DNA of 36,073 nucleotides, from the NCBI GenBank assembly GCA_947589435.1, contig CANQBI010000017.1, forward strand, positions 1-36,073, given 5' to 3'. The position numbers and the translations under genes are program-made. The notes beneath the pieces are model-generated. The model saw only the letters and a program-made list of their open reading frames with translations. It was not told the origin of the DNA and did not search any database. Positions 23,182-31,606 of the stretch are shown here, piece by piece. The DNA is from an uncultured Bacilli bacterium. GTDB taxonomy: Bacteria; Bacillota_I; Bacilli_A; RF39; UBA660. Every line of letters starts with the position of its first letter. Within the stretch, counting starts at the first letter, position 1.

Positions 23182-23874
23182 ATGAAGATAAAGGGTAAAT
23201 ATATAAAACGAGGTACTATTATTACTGTTGTTTCTATAATTGTTCTAACACTAGCCACTATGAATGTTTCATATTCATCCTTTTTTTCAGTGCAAACTCA
23301 AACCAATGTCCCTGTAATTACGGCAGGTAATTTAAGTGTCACGGCTGAGGTTACTCCAACACCTACTAGCCCAACTGGAGATGGTTTAATGCCATCAAGC
23401 GGTTATACTAGTATAACATCTTCGAGTTCACCAATTAGTGGTACACAAAATACTGATTATATAAAAGAGAGTTTAAAGATAACTAATAAAAGTAATTTAA
23501 AAGTAACAGTTGGAGTTTCTTTGCAAAACTCCAACATTGAAAACATTCAAAATGCTTCTCCAGAAAGTATTGTTATTGCTATCCAAAAAAACAATAGTTG
23601 GATAACTTTTGGAACAACTAGTACGTATTGGGTTCAACTTAGTAATTTAGTAACATCTAGTAATGGCATTTATCCGATTATTAAAGATGATATTGGAGCA
23701 AGTTCAGGTACTGGAACTGCTGTTACATATGATATTTATATGTGGGTTAAAGATGATGCTAAAGAAGAAGATGCCGAAAAAGACATTAGTTATAATATAT
23801 CTGTAAAAGCAATACCTGCTGAAGGTCAAGATAGTAGCAATTCAGTACCAAGTGTAAGTTCAAAAGCAAGTTAA
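23182..23874 (+). CDS. CalY/TasA-like exported surface protein
   Basis: A 230-aa exported protein. After a basic N-terminus comes a hydrophobic segment (about 13-31, TIITVVSIIVLTLATMNVS), then SYSSFFSVQTQTNVPVITAG followed by NLSVTAEV. This order (hydrophobic helix, a short FF-S segment, then a TAG-N-L strand) is the hallmark of camelysin/TasA-type fibre and biofilm proteins. The remainder is a beta-rich, Ser/Thr-rich domain (ESLKITNKSNLKVTVGVSLQ; AVTYDIYMWVKDDA). ATG 23182 is preferred over GTG 23173, which lies inside the ribosome binding site. It is 13 bases before the giant repeat protein and probably forms an operon and a structure with it. The family call is by pattern. Confidence 0.65.
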   Translation: MKIKGKYIKRGTIITVVSIIVLTLATMNVSYSSFFSVQTQTNVPVITAGNLSVTAEVTPTPTSPTGDGLMPSSGYTSITSSSSPISGTQNTDYIKESLKITNKSNLKVTVGVSLQNSNIENIQNASPESIVIAIQKNNSWITFGTTSTYWVQLSNLVTSSNGIYPIIKDDIGASSGTGTAVTYDIYMWVKDDAKEEDAEKDISYNISVKAIPAEGQDSSNSVPSVSSKAS

Positions 23875-23887
23875 TTAGGAGGTTTTT

Positions 23888-26800
23888 ATGTTTCCAAATG
23901 ATTATAATGAAAATGAAAATGTTGGTGTAATAAATGAAGAAGAATTAAGAAAGAAGAGATTAATGGCTATCGTAATAATGGTAGTTATTATGCTTTTAAG
24001 TTTAACTTTAATTCTTACATCATTTACTTTAGATTTTTGGGGAACTCATCAAATAGGGGGTTCTTTAACATATCCTCCAACTGATTTAAATGGTGATGGT
24101 ATACCTGATTTAAATATTCCTTATGGTAAATATAAAAATGGTGAAGGAATATTTAATGTTGATACTAATGGTGATGGTGTTGCTGATTTTAACTTTATAA
24201 ATCAAGATACTGATGGAAATGGTAAATGTGATTTAAACTGTGATATAACAGGAGATAATGTTCCTGATATTAATATTGATTTAGATGGTGATGGCAAAGC
24301 TGATTTAAACATTGATAATGAAGGTGCTTCTAAATGTTTTGACTATCCTAATGATAAAGGATTTGGCGATGGAAGAAGCGATATTTGTTTAGACCATGAT
24401 GGTATTCCTGATGTTAATATTGATATTAATGGTGATGGAAAACCTGATTTAAACGTTGATGTTGATGGCGATGGAAAACCAGACTTTAATATTGATACAC
24501 CAACTGGTAAACAAGAGTGTTATGATACCAATGGTGACGGAAAAAAAGACATTTGTATAAATGGTGATGGCAAAGCTGATGATAAATTAGTAGAGAAATG
24601 TTCAAAGTCTAATACAAAGAACTGTGATTCTAATGGTGATGGTTATCCAGATAGAAATGTCGATATTGATGGTGATGGTAAGTGCGATTTAAATTGCGAT
24701 GTTGATAATGATGGCAATTGTGATTTAAACTGTGATACTGATGGTAATAGAAAACCTGATTTAAACCTTGATATTGATAAAGATGGTAAATGCGATGTTA
24801 ACTGCGACACTAATGAAAATAAAGAACCAACTTGTTATGATTTTAATAAAGATGGTAATGAAGATATTTGTGTAAATGGTGATGGAAAACCAGATAAAAA
24901 TCTTACTAATCAAGATACCGATGGTGATGGTAAGTGTGATTTAAACTGTGATACTGATGGTGATGGTTATCCTGATACAAATGTTGATGTTGATGGCGAT
25001 GGAAAACCAGATTTAAATGTTGATGTTGATGGTGATGGAAAATGCGATTTTAACTGCGATACTGATGGTGATGGTGTACCAGATTTAAATCTTGATATCG
25101 ATGGAGACCATAAATGTGATTTTAATTGTGATACTGATGGTGATGGAAAACCGGATACTAAACCTGTAGGTAGTGGTCCAGATTGTACAGAGAACTGTGA
25201 TACTGATGGCGATGGATATCCAGATAAAAATGTTGATATCGATGGCGATGGCAAATGTGATTTAAACTGCTACGAAGGCGATAAATGTACAAAGAATTGT
25301 GATACTAATCATGATGGCAAATGCGATTACAATTGCGATAATAATGGTGATGGTAAATGTGATTTAAACTGTGGTGGAACAGGTAAAGATTGTCAAACTA
25401 ACTGTGATGAAAGTGGTAATGGCAAATGCGATTACAATTGTGACACTGATGGTGACGGTAGATGTGATCGTAACTGTGGTGGAACAGGTAAAGATTGCCA
25501 AACAAATTGTGATACCGACGGCGATGGTATTTGTGATAAAAACTGTAGTGATAAAAATGGTAATTGTATAAAGAACTGTGATACCGATAAAGATGGCAAA
25601 TGTGATAAAAATTGTTACAATGAAAATGGTGAATGTTATTTAAACTGCGAAGGTGTTAATGGTGGATGTGTTAAGAATTGTGATGATAATGGTGATGGTA
25701 AGTGTGACCGTAATTGTTATGAAGGCGATAAATGTGTTCTAAACTGTACTAATGGTACAGATAAATGCCAAACAAATTGTGATACCGACGGCGATGGAGA
25801 ACCAGATAAAAATGTTGATCCAGATGGTGATGGCAAATGTGATTTGAATTGTTATGATGGTAAAGATAAATGTCAAACCAACTGTGATACTAACGGCGAT
25901 GGTAAGTGTGATTTAAACTGTGATCCAGACCATACTGGTAAATGTCAAAATAATTGTGATACTGATGGTGATGGCGTTTGTGATTTAAACTGTGGAGGTT
26001 CTGGTAGTGGTGGAACCGGATGTACAAGAAACTGCGATACCAATAATGATGGCACATGTGATTATAACTGTTATAATGATAAAAATGTATGTTATAAAAA
26101 CTGTGGTGGAACAGGCGATAATTGTCAAAAGAATTGTTACGATGACAAAGGTGAAAAATGTATTAAAAACTGTATGGATGATACAGGTAATAAATGTTTA
26201 AAAAATTGTTATGATGCTGATGGTAAATGTACAAAGAACTGTGACGATGATAATAATGGCACTTGTGATTACAACTGTGATATCAATGGCGATGGTAAGT
26301 GTGATTTAAACTGTGGAACAAAAGATAATTGTGAAACTAATTGTCTTGCTCCAGGAGAATCTGGCGAACAAAAATGTTTTGATTCCGATGGCGATGGAAA
26401 AAATGATATTTGTGTCAATGGTAATGGTGAATGTGAATACAACTGTGTAGAAGGTGAAGGCGTTGACCAAAAATGTGTAAAGAACTGTGGTGGAACAGGT
26501 AAAGATTGTAAGACTAACTGTTACAATGAAAATGACAAATGTTATAAAGAATGTGACGTCGATCATAATGGTGATTGCGACCATGATTGTCATAATCCTG
26601 ATGGAACTTGTCGTAAAAAATGTACTGATGGTAATGGTAAATGTACTGATAAATGTGAAGAGGGCGGCAGTGATATTAAGGCATTAATGACTGTTGTTAG
26701 TGCTCGAGATGTTAATCTTGATGTTACCATTTACGATATGCTTAAAGAAGGTTATGGTGATAATTCATATAGAGATGTAAGAAGTAAGGAACCTGGTTCA

Positions 26801-27181
26801 TTAAAGGTTAGTTTAGATTCTCAAGCTGATACAACAAGTTGTCATTACAATATAATGTATAAAGTAGAAAAAAATAATTTCGAAAAAAGATATCCAAATG
26901 ATGGAGAACTATTTATTGAAATGGTTGGCTTTGATAATAATGGCAAAGAAAAGACTCATTTAATCGATATTACGGATAAAAAAGATAATGAGACTGGTAT
27001 TTTAGTTAGTGATACACTTATAGAAAATGATGCTAAGAAGGAAGAAGCAACTGTACAAGAATGGAAAATTAATCTAATATTTAGAAATTATCAAACTCAT
27101 GATCAAACATATAATGCTGGTAAAACAGCTAAGATTAAGATTCAATTAGAAGGTTCAGCAGCTTGCGAAAGAATTTATTAA
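23888..27181 (+). CDS. Giant membrane-anchored Asp/Cys-rich calcium-binding repeat protein
   Basis: A 1097-aa surface protein. A basic cytoplasmic start is followed by a signal anchor (about 27-50, AIVIMVVIMLLSLTLILTSF). Residues from about 65 to 930 are dominated by units of the type DTDGDGKCDLNC and variants (DVDGDGKPDLNV, GKDCQTNC, NGDGKCDRNC). The DxDxDGxxD loops match calcium-binding loops of thrombospondin type-3 and dockerin-like repeats; many units add two cysteines, suggesting a disulfide-stapled, calcium-stiffened rod. An early Cys-poor section (DLNIPYG...) shifts to a Cys-rich one. The C-terminal 160 residues (IKALMTVVSARDVNLDVTIY...) are a separate beta-rich domain. AGGAGG precedes the ATG. 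It follows the CalY-like gene. Confidence 0.85.
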   Translation: MFPNDYNENENVGVINEEELRKKRLMAIVIMVVIMLLSLTLILTSFTLDFWGTHQIGGSLTYPPTDLNGDGIPDLNIPYGKYKNGEGIFNVDTNGDGVADFNFINQDTDGNGKCDLNCDITGDNVPDINIDLDGDGKADLNIDNEGASKCFDYPNDKGFGDGRSDICLDHDGIPDVNIDINGDGKPDLNVDVDGDGKPDFNIDTPTGKQECYDTNGDGKKDICINGDGKADDKLVEKCSKSNTKNCDSNGDGYPDRNVDIDGDGKCDLNCDVDNDGNCDLNCDTDGNRKPDLNLDIDKDGKCDVNCDTNENKEPTCYDFNKDGNEDICVNGDGKPDKNLTNQDTDGDGKCDLNCDTDGDGYPDTNVDVDGDGKPDLNVDVDGDGKCDFNCDTDGDGVPDLNLDIDGDHKCDFNCDTDGDGKPDTKPVGSGPDCTENCDTDGDGYPDKNVDIDGDGKCDLNCYEGDKCTKNCDTNHDGKCDYNCDNNGDGKCDLNCGGTGKDCQTNCDESGNGKCDYNCDTDGDGRCDRNCGGTGKDCQTNCDTDGDGICDKNCSDKNGNCIKNCDTDKDGKCDKNCYNENGECYLNCEGVNGGCVKNCDDNGDGKCDRNCYEGDKCVLNCTNGTDKCQTNCDTDGDGEPDKNVDPDGDGKCDLNCYDGKDKCQTNCDTNGDGKCDLNCDPDHTGKCQNNCDTDGDGVCDLNCGGSGSGGTGCTRNCDTNNDGTCDYNCYNDKNVCYKNCGGTGDNCQKNCYDDKGEKCIKNCMDDTGNKCLKNCYDADGKCTKNCDDDNNGTCDYNCDINGDGKCDLNCGTKDNCETNCLAPGESGEQKCFDSDGDGKNDICVNGNGECEYNCVEGEGVDQKCVKNCGGTGKDCKTNCYNENDKCYKECDVDHNGDCDHDCHNPDGTCRKKCTDGNGKCTDKCEEGGSDIKALMTVVSARDVNLDVTIYDMLKEGYGDNSYRDVRSKEPGSLKVSLDSQADTTSCHYNIMYKVEKNNFEKRYPNDGELFIEMVGFDNNGKEKTHLIDITDKKDNETGILVSDTLIENDAKKEEATVQEWKINLIFRNYQTHDQTYNAGKTAKIKIQLEGSAACERIY

Positions 27182-27189
27182 TAAATGAG

Positions 27190-27217
27190 GGAATAAGAAA
27201 TTATTCCTTCTTTTTTA
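27190..27217 (+). terminator. Terminator of the repeat-protein operon
   Basis: GGAATAA (27190-27196), GAAA tetraloop, TTATTCC (27201-27207), then TTC and a T-run. Confidence 0.8.
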
Positions 27218-27267
27218 ATTAACAAAAATAAGTTATAATATTATTAGTAAGATAAAGGATGTGAATT

Positions 27268-28281
27268 ATGTTAGAGGATATTATAAATAAAAATGCCGAA
27301 TTAAAAAAACATCCTTCAATTATATCTATCTTAAAAAAGATTGAGTATTTAATACCTTTAAATGTTAGAGATAATTTCTATCGTAATTTAAGAACTTTAA
27401 AAGTAGAACTTTCTTCTAATAAAGGCGAAGATTATGCTTATTATGAATTTAAAGAAAATGAATTATATATATGTACTGATGTTGATGGATATTTATTAGG
27501 AGATTGGGAAAAAGATATCAAAGACAAAACGAAAAATAAAATTATAGAAAGTACTTTATGTCATGAATTTATGCATATGGCTAGTACGAAGTATTATTCT
27601 GATAGTAATTTAATTAATTCAGGATTTTCTTCAATTATTGGGGATGATAAAGTTTTAAATAATTATTTAAATGAAGGATTTACGGAAATGTTTGCAGAGA
27701 TTTTATATCCTGAATCTTTCCTTTATAGTGGGTATAAAGATACTACTTGTATTGCCAATATTATAACGAGTATTGTTGGATTAGATAAGATTAAAGAATT
27801 ATATTTTTCTAATAGCCTAGCTATAAGCTTAGAAAATTATCTAAAAAGTTTTGCTAATGAAATAGATGTTAAATCAATCTTTTATTGGGTTAGTAATATT
27901 TTTTGGGGTAAAATAAAAAAGAATAAAGATGATTATAATAATTCTTTAAAAAATGTTATTTTTCATGGTTTAATTCCCGTTTTAGATAAAGCTATTATAA
28001 ATGGTATTAATAATGGTAATTTTAAAAATATTGAAGAATTAATAGGTTATTATAATACTTATCTTAAACCTAATTTTGATTATCTAATTAATAATATATT
28101 ATTAAAAAATGGCTATAATGAAGATTTACTTAATGAATACTTAGAAGAAGTAAATTTTGATATTAATAATTATGGTAAGTATTTTGAAAATAACTTAAAA
28201 TTAGGTTATATTTCTGTATATGTTTTAATAAGTATTTTATTAATATTTATAGGAATAGGAGTATCATTTATTTTAATATAG
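27268..28281 (+). CDS. Tail-anchored zinc metallopeptidase-like protein
   Basis: A 337-aa protein with a HEFMH motif (99-103) and a downstream NEGFTE (135-140) that would supply the third, Glu, zinc ligand of a gluzincin-type peptidase. The rest is mainly helical and Asn/Lys/Tyr-rich and not recognised. One C-terminal membrane helix (about 311-335) and no signal peptide imply a cytoplasmic catalytic domain anchored at its tail. AAAGGATG precedes the ATG. The substrate is unknown. It is 18 bases upstream of the GNAT gene and probably co-transcribed. Confidence 0.75.
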   Translation: MLEDIINKNAELKKHPSIISILKKIEYLIPLNVRDNFYRNLRTLKVELSSNKGEDYAYYEFKENELYICTDVDGYLLGDWEKDIKDKTKNKIIESTLCHEFMHMASTKYYSDSNLINSGFSSIIGDDKVLNNYLNEGFTEMFAEILYPESFLYSGYKDTTCIANIITSIVGLDKIKELYFSNSLAISLENYLKSFANEIDVKSIFYWVSNIFWGKIKKNKDDYNNSLKNVIFHGLIPVLDKAIINGINNGNFKNIEELIGYYNTYLKPNFDYLINNILLKNGYNEDLLNEYLEEVNFDINNYGKYFENNLKLGYISVYVLISILLIFIGIGVSFILI

Positions 28282-28299
28282 AATAAGATGGAGTAGTTT

Positions 28300-28893
28300 A
28301 TGAATTATATTGGTAGTGAAACTATAGAAACTGAACGTTTAATTTTAAAGGCCCAAACCCTAAAAGAACAAAAAAGATTATGGGAAATATTAATGATTCC
28401 GGAAGTCAATAAATATTATTTAACCGTGCCATCAAAATTTAGAGAAAAATTATTAGATTGGTCTAAACAAGAAGAATTTTATAAGAAGAATATGGAAAGT
28501 GCCTATAATAAAGATGTTTTTATTTGGAGTATCTTTTTAAAAGAAAATGGGGAATGTATTGGGAGAATTTCTTGTCAAGAGAGTGGTTTAGATTTAAGTA
28601 TTAGAGATGTTGGTTGGTATATAGACCCAAATTATCAAGGAAAGGGCTATGGCACAGAAGCTGCCTATGCTATGATTGATTATATGTTTACGAAAGTAAA
28701 TATTAATAAAATTGTAACGGGAGCAGCGATTAATAATAAAGCATCATGGATGATTATGGAAAAGTTGGGTTTTAAAAGACAAGATAAAACTAAGATGGTG
28801 CAATATACTTTTTTAGATAAATTAACGAAAGATTATTCTTATACCATAGATAAAGAAGAGTGGTTTTCTTTAAAAAAGAGTAGAAGAAGATAA
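28300..28893 (+). CDS. GNAT N-acetyltransferase, RimJ/RimL type
   Basis: A 197-aa cytoplasmic acetyltransferase. It begins with the RimJ/L hallmark IETERLILKAQTL and carries VGWYIDPNYQGKGYGTEAAY, where QGKGYG binds the acetyl-CoA pyrophosphate, and NNKASWMIMEKLGFKR near the end. This subgroup acetylates N-terminal or side-chain amines of proteins or small molecules; the substrate is not predictable here. GGAG lies upstream of the ATG. Confidence 0.92.
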   Translation: MNYIGSETIETERLILKAQTLKEQKRLWEILMIPEVNKYYLTVPSKFREKLLDWSKQEEFYKKNMESAYNKDVFIWSIFLKENGECIGRISCQESGLDLSIRDVGWYIDPNYQGKGYGTEAAYAMIDYMFTKVNINKIVTGAAINNKASWMIMEKLGFKRQDKTKMVQYTFLDKLTKDYSYTIDKEEWFSLKKSRRR

Positions 28894-29040
28894 ATAGTTA
28901 TAAATTATAAGGTTAATAAAATCTTATTTTTTTATAATAATTAATTTTTTTAATATAATCAAATTACCTTAATAAACTACTTGTTTTTTTAAACTATTAC
29001 AAGAAAATATTAAATTTTTTTTAAAATATTGTAATATATG

Positions 29041-29049
29041 TGATATAAT
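29041..29049 (+). promoter_or_regulatory. Extended -10 promoter of the PIN-GNAT-PUA gene
   Basis: TGATATAAT is a perfect extended -10. The -35 is weak. The 187-base spacer upstream is nearly all A/T and holds no gene. Confidence 0.6.
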
Positions 29050-29080
29050 AGATAAAAAAATTATTCAAGGGAGTGATAAA

Positions 29081-30532
29081 GTGATAAAAATATTGTTAGA
29101 TACTAATTTATTAATATATCGAGAAAATCATTCGGTAATAGATGATAAAGTATTAGAACTTACAAAAATACTTTACGACTCAAATAAATATAAAATTGTG
29201 ATTCATCCAATGACTATAGAAGATATAAATCACATTAAAGATTTAAATGAAAGAGAAATATTCCATAGTAAGATTAAAATCTATGAAACTATAAAAAGAC
29301 CTCCAAAAGCAACAAACCATTTCAATAATCTAGTTGGATGTTCCAAATTCCCAAATGATCTAATTGATAATAATTTGTTATATGCAGTCTATAGAGATTG
29401 TGTTACTTATCTAATTACTAATGATAAAAAATTAAAAAATAAAGCTCAAAAAATAGGCTTAAGTGATAGAGTTTTTGGTATTGAAGATGCGATAGTTAAA
29501 TTTAAGCCACTTGAAGAAAAAGAAGTTAGGACACCAGCGTTTATAAATTATGAATATTTATATAACATAGAGATTGAAGATGATTTCTTTGATTCATTAA
29601 AAGCAGATTATAAAGGATTTGAAAATTGGTATAAGAAAAAATCTAGAGAAGGATATAAGGCTTATATAACGCGGTATTCTAATAATAAAATTGGTTCTTT
29701 TTTAATGTTAAAAGTAGAAGATGAAAGTGAAGATTATTCCGAATTTAAAGAACCATTAAAAAAAGGCATACATTTAAAAGTAGCGACATTTAAGGTTGCA
29801 AACACAGGAAATAAAATTGGTGAAAGTTATATAAAAATTATGGTTGAAGAAGCATTAAAAAATAAAGTTGATGATATATATGTTACTGTTTTTAAAAAAC
29901 AAAAAGAATTAATAAAACTATTTTTTGAATATGGTTTTATTAAAAACACAACAAAAATGACTGAAAAAGCAGATGGAAGTTTAGAAGAAGAATTAGTACT
30001 TGTAAAAAGTATGCATGATAATACTTATCCAAATTTTGATTGGGCAAATAGAGATACTTTTATTGTACCTATTAAACAAAAATATCATGAAAAGTTATTT
30101 CCAGAATCGGAGCCATTAAATCAACTTTCTTTTGAAGACCTTCAAGGCGTTAATACTTATTCACATACCATTAAAAAGGCATACATTTGTAAAAGTCCAA
30201 CACAACAAATAAAACCTGGTGATATTTTGCTTTTTTATGCTAGCGAGAGTAAACGGAGCATAACTACTATAGGAATAGTTGATAATGTATTTAGCAAATT
30301 TGCTACTCCTGAGGATTTATATGCTTTGGCCACAAAAAGAACAGTTTATTCATTAGAAGAAATTAAATCTAACTTTGATACTAGTTTAAAATTAATACTT
30401 TTTAAGTATTATAAAACATTAAAAGAACCGGTAACGTATAGTAGTTTAATAGAAAATAAAATATTAAAGAGTGCTCCTGCGTCTATCGTAAAAGTTGACT
30501 CTAATTTATCAAAAAAAATAATAAATATTTAA
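29081..30532 (+). CDS. PIN nuclease - GNAT - PUA/EVE-like fusion protein
   Basis: A 483-aa three-domain protein. Residues 1-145 form a PIN ribonuclease-like domain: ILLDTNLLIY (Asp7), IHPMTIEDI (Glu47), PNDLIDNNLL (Asp93/Asp96) and YLITNDKKL (Asp115) supply the usual acidic set. Residues about 193-310 read as a GNAT acetyltransferase fold (AYITRYSNNKIGSFLML, LKVATFKVANTGNKIGESYI, IKLFFEYGFIKN). Residues about 325-483 look like a PUA/EVE/ASCH-type RNA-binding domain (FIVPIKQKYHEKLF, IKPGDILLFYASES, TTIGIVDNVF). The start is GTG 29081 with GGGAG 7-8 bases upstream. The next gene encodes a separate ASCH protein. Together they suggest an RNA-targeting toxin or defence module, which is inference from domains. 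Confidence 0.8.
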   Translation: MIKILLDTNLLIYRENHSVIDDKVLELTKILYDSNKYKIVIHPMTIEDINHIKDLNEREIFHSKIKIYETIKRPPKATNHFNNLVGCSKFPNDLIDNNLLYAVYRDCVTYLITNDKKLKNKAQKIGLSDRVFGIEDAIVKFKPLEEKEVRTPAFINYEYLYNIEIEDDFFDSLKADYKGFENWYKKKSREGYKAYITRYSNNKIGSFLMLKVEDESEDYSEFKEPLKKGIHLKVATFKVANTGNKIGESYIKIMVEEALKNKVDDIYVTVFKKQKELIKLFFEYGFIKNTTKMTEKADGSLEEELVLVKSMHDNTYPNFDWANRDTFIVPIKQKYHEKLFPESEPLNQLSFEDLQGVNTYSHTIKKAYICKSPTQQIKPGDILLFYASESKRSITTIGIVDNVFSKFATPEDLYALATKRTVYSLEEIKSNFDTSLKLILFKYYKTLKEPVTYSSLIENKILKSAPASIVKVDSNLSKKIINI

Positions 30533-30558
30533 AATAAAAATAAAATGGGCAATTTTTG

Positions 30559-30567
30559 TGATATAAT
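30559..30567 (+). promoter_or_regulatory. Extended -10 promoter of the ASCH gene
   Basis: TGATATAAT, the same extended -10 sequence as in front of the upstream gene, within the 61-base gap. The two genes may therefore be regulated alike but separately. Confidence 0.55.
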
Positions 30568-30593
30568 GGTTATAATAGATGGGAGGTTATAAG

Positions 30594-30968
30594 ATGTGTA
30601 CTATACTATTGCCTATTAAACCAGAGTATGCAAATAAAATTGTATCCCAAACTAAGTTATACGAATATAGAAAAAATATATGTAAGAGAGATATAGATAA
30701 AATTGTTTTATATAGTACCTCTCCAGTAAAGAGAATTATTGCCGAAGTTGAAGTAAAGTCTATAATAACAAATACTCCCGATAAGTTATGGAATGAAACA
30801 AAACAATATGCTGGTATTTCCAAAACTAAATATATGAAATATTTTGCAAATAAAGATATTGCTTATGCTTATAAATTAGGAAAAGTAATGGTTTATGATA
30901 AGCCAAAAAAATTAAAAGACATTGGGATAGATTATTATCCACAATCTTATGTATATTTAACAAATTAG
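30594..30968 (+). CDS. ASCH/PUA-like domain protein
   Basis: A 124-aa single-domain protein with the ASCH/PUA-like pattern: LLPIKPEYANKIVSQTKLYE, YRKNICKRDIDKIVLYSTSP, VKRIIAEVEVKSII, and a closing PQSYVYL. ASCH domains are predicted to bind RNA or modified bases and are frequent beside toxins and modification enzymes. ATG 30594 is used because GGGAGGT precedes it; an in-frame ATG at 30579 would place that site inside the gene. Its first strand (LLPIKPEYANKI) resembles the start of the C-terminal domain of the upstream protein (FIVPIKQKYHEKLF), so the two may share ancestry or a ligand. Confidence 0.8.
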   Translation: MCTILLPIKPEYANKIVSQTKLYEYRKNICKRDIDKIVLYSTSPVKRIIAEVEVKSIITNTPDKLWNETKQYAGISKTKYMKYFANKDIAYAYKLGKVMVYDKPKKLKDIGIDYYPQSYVYLTN

Positions 30969-31040
30969 TATAACTCATTATATACTTTATAAAGAGTTAT
31001 AGAATATTTATAAAGAGTGTGTAAGAAATTTTCCATGATA

Positions 31041-31073
31041 GAAAGTAAGAAATTAATCTTACTTCTTTTTTTA
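31041..31073 (+). terminator. Terminator after the ASCH gene
   Basis: AAGTAAGA (31043-31050) pairs with TCTTACTT (31057-31064), followed by a long T-run. A second hairpin (ATAACTC/GAGTTAT) lies just upstream without T-run. The rest of the spacer to 31329 holds only a weak 40-codon frame at 31208-31330 containing three ATTAGGAAAT repeats. Confidence 0.75.
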
Positions 31074-31329
31074 TTATCTGATAATTTTCTATTTCAATAA
31101 AATAATTTATAATTAGAGATGAAATGTATTTGAATATTCGAAAAAGTTTGAACAGATTCCTTATGTAGGGCAAGAATAGTACACATTTGAAAAAAAGGTT
31201 AACTTCTATGTGTAATTATAATATTATTTTTAACAAAATAAATATTAAAGAATTATTTATTAGGAAATTTATTAGGAAATATATTAGGAAATATAGTATA
31301 ACTAATTTAGTAATAATTGAAGATGCTTA

Positions 31330-31434
31330 ATGATAGAAGCTATTGAAAACTCAAGAACCGAATTTAAAGTCAAATTAGTTGATGATTTAAAAGAGTCAGT
31401 TATAGTTTTTTTAATAAATAAAAACCCGCAATAG
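31330..31434 (+). pseudogene. Stump of an AlbA_2 (Schlafen-like) ATP-binding protein
   Basis: A 34-codon frame, MIEAIENSRTEFKVKLVDDL then KESVIVFL, matches the first helix and strand of AlbA_2/divergent-AAA proteins (ESRTxEFKxxxxDDLxKxVIAFxN). After FL it departs into INKNPQ and a stop, inside a hairpin. The body of the gene is missing. It is most likely the 5' remnant of a gene cut by an older rearrangement next to the tRNA-Gly attachment site. Confidence 0.55.
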
Positions 31435-31441
31435 CGAGTTT
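31405..31441 (-). terminator. Probable native tRNA-Gly terminator, displaced by the element
   Basis: On the minus strand AAACTCGC-TATT-GCGGGTTT (one C-A mismatch) is followed by TTATTTATT. It faces the direction of tRNA-Gly, whose 3' end repeat sits 10 bases away at 31450-31468, so it was presumably the tRNA terminator before the 2.8-kb insertion (inference). Confidence 0.6.
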
Positions 31442-31449
31442 AATTCAAA

Positions 31450-31468
31450 TGGAGCAAGTGAGCGGAAT
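31450..31468. repeat. Distal attachment site (copy of the tRNA-Gly 3' end)
   Basis: TGGAGCAAGTGAGCGGAAT is identical to 34258-34276, the 3' end of tRNA-Gly including CCA. A partial third copy (AATTGGAGCAAGTGAG) is at 31491-31506. Confidence 0.9.
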
Positions 31469-31539
31469 TTCTTTGTTTTGATTTAAAAAAAATTGGAGCA
31501 AGTGAGGAGAAATTGTGCTATTGCTTGTGAGTGGGTGCG

Positions 31540-31574
31540 AGTGTAGTTCGCACTCAACGAATGCGAACTACACT
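31540..31574. repeat. 13-bp inverted repeat upstream of rep, candidate replication origin
   Basis: AGTGTAGTTCGCA (31540-31552) pairs with TGCGAACTACACT (31562-31574) across a nine-base loop. An alternative hairpin, GTGCGA/TTCGCAC, overlaps it. GC-richer than its surroundings and 33 bases before rep, it is a good candidate for the Rep nicking site. Confidence 0.55.
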
Positions 31575-31606
31575 ATGCCCCAAAGTTAGACAATATATAA
31601 CGATTT

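Noticed and set aside
24050-26670. CRISPR-like or tandem DNA repeat array
   Set aside because: The repetition follows one open reading frame with a changing amino-acid pattern; units are not separated by unique spacers.
25371-26687. Several open frames within the repeat region on both strands
   Set aside because: They are out-of-frame shadows of the 1097-aa gene, have low-complexity products and lack ribosome binding sites.
31208-31330. 40-codon frame with triple ATTAGGAAAT repeat before the AlbA_2 stump
   Set aside because: No ribosome binding site, repetitive Ile-Arg-Lys product and no recognisable family; more likely decayed DNA.
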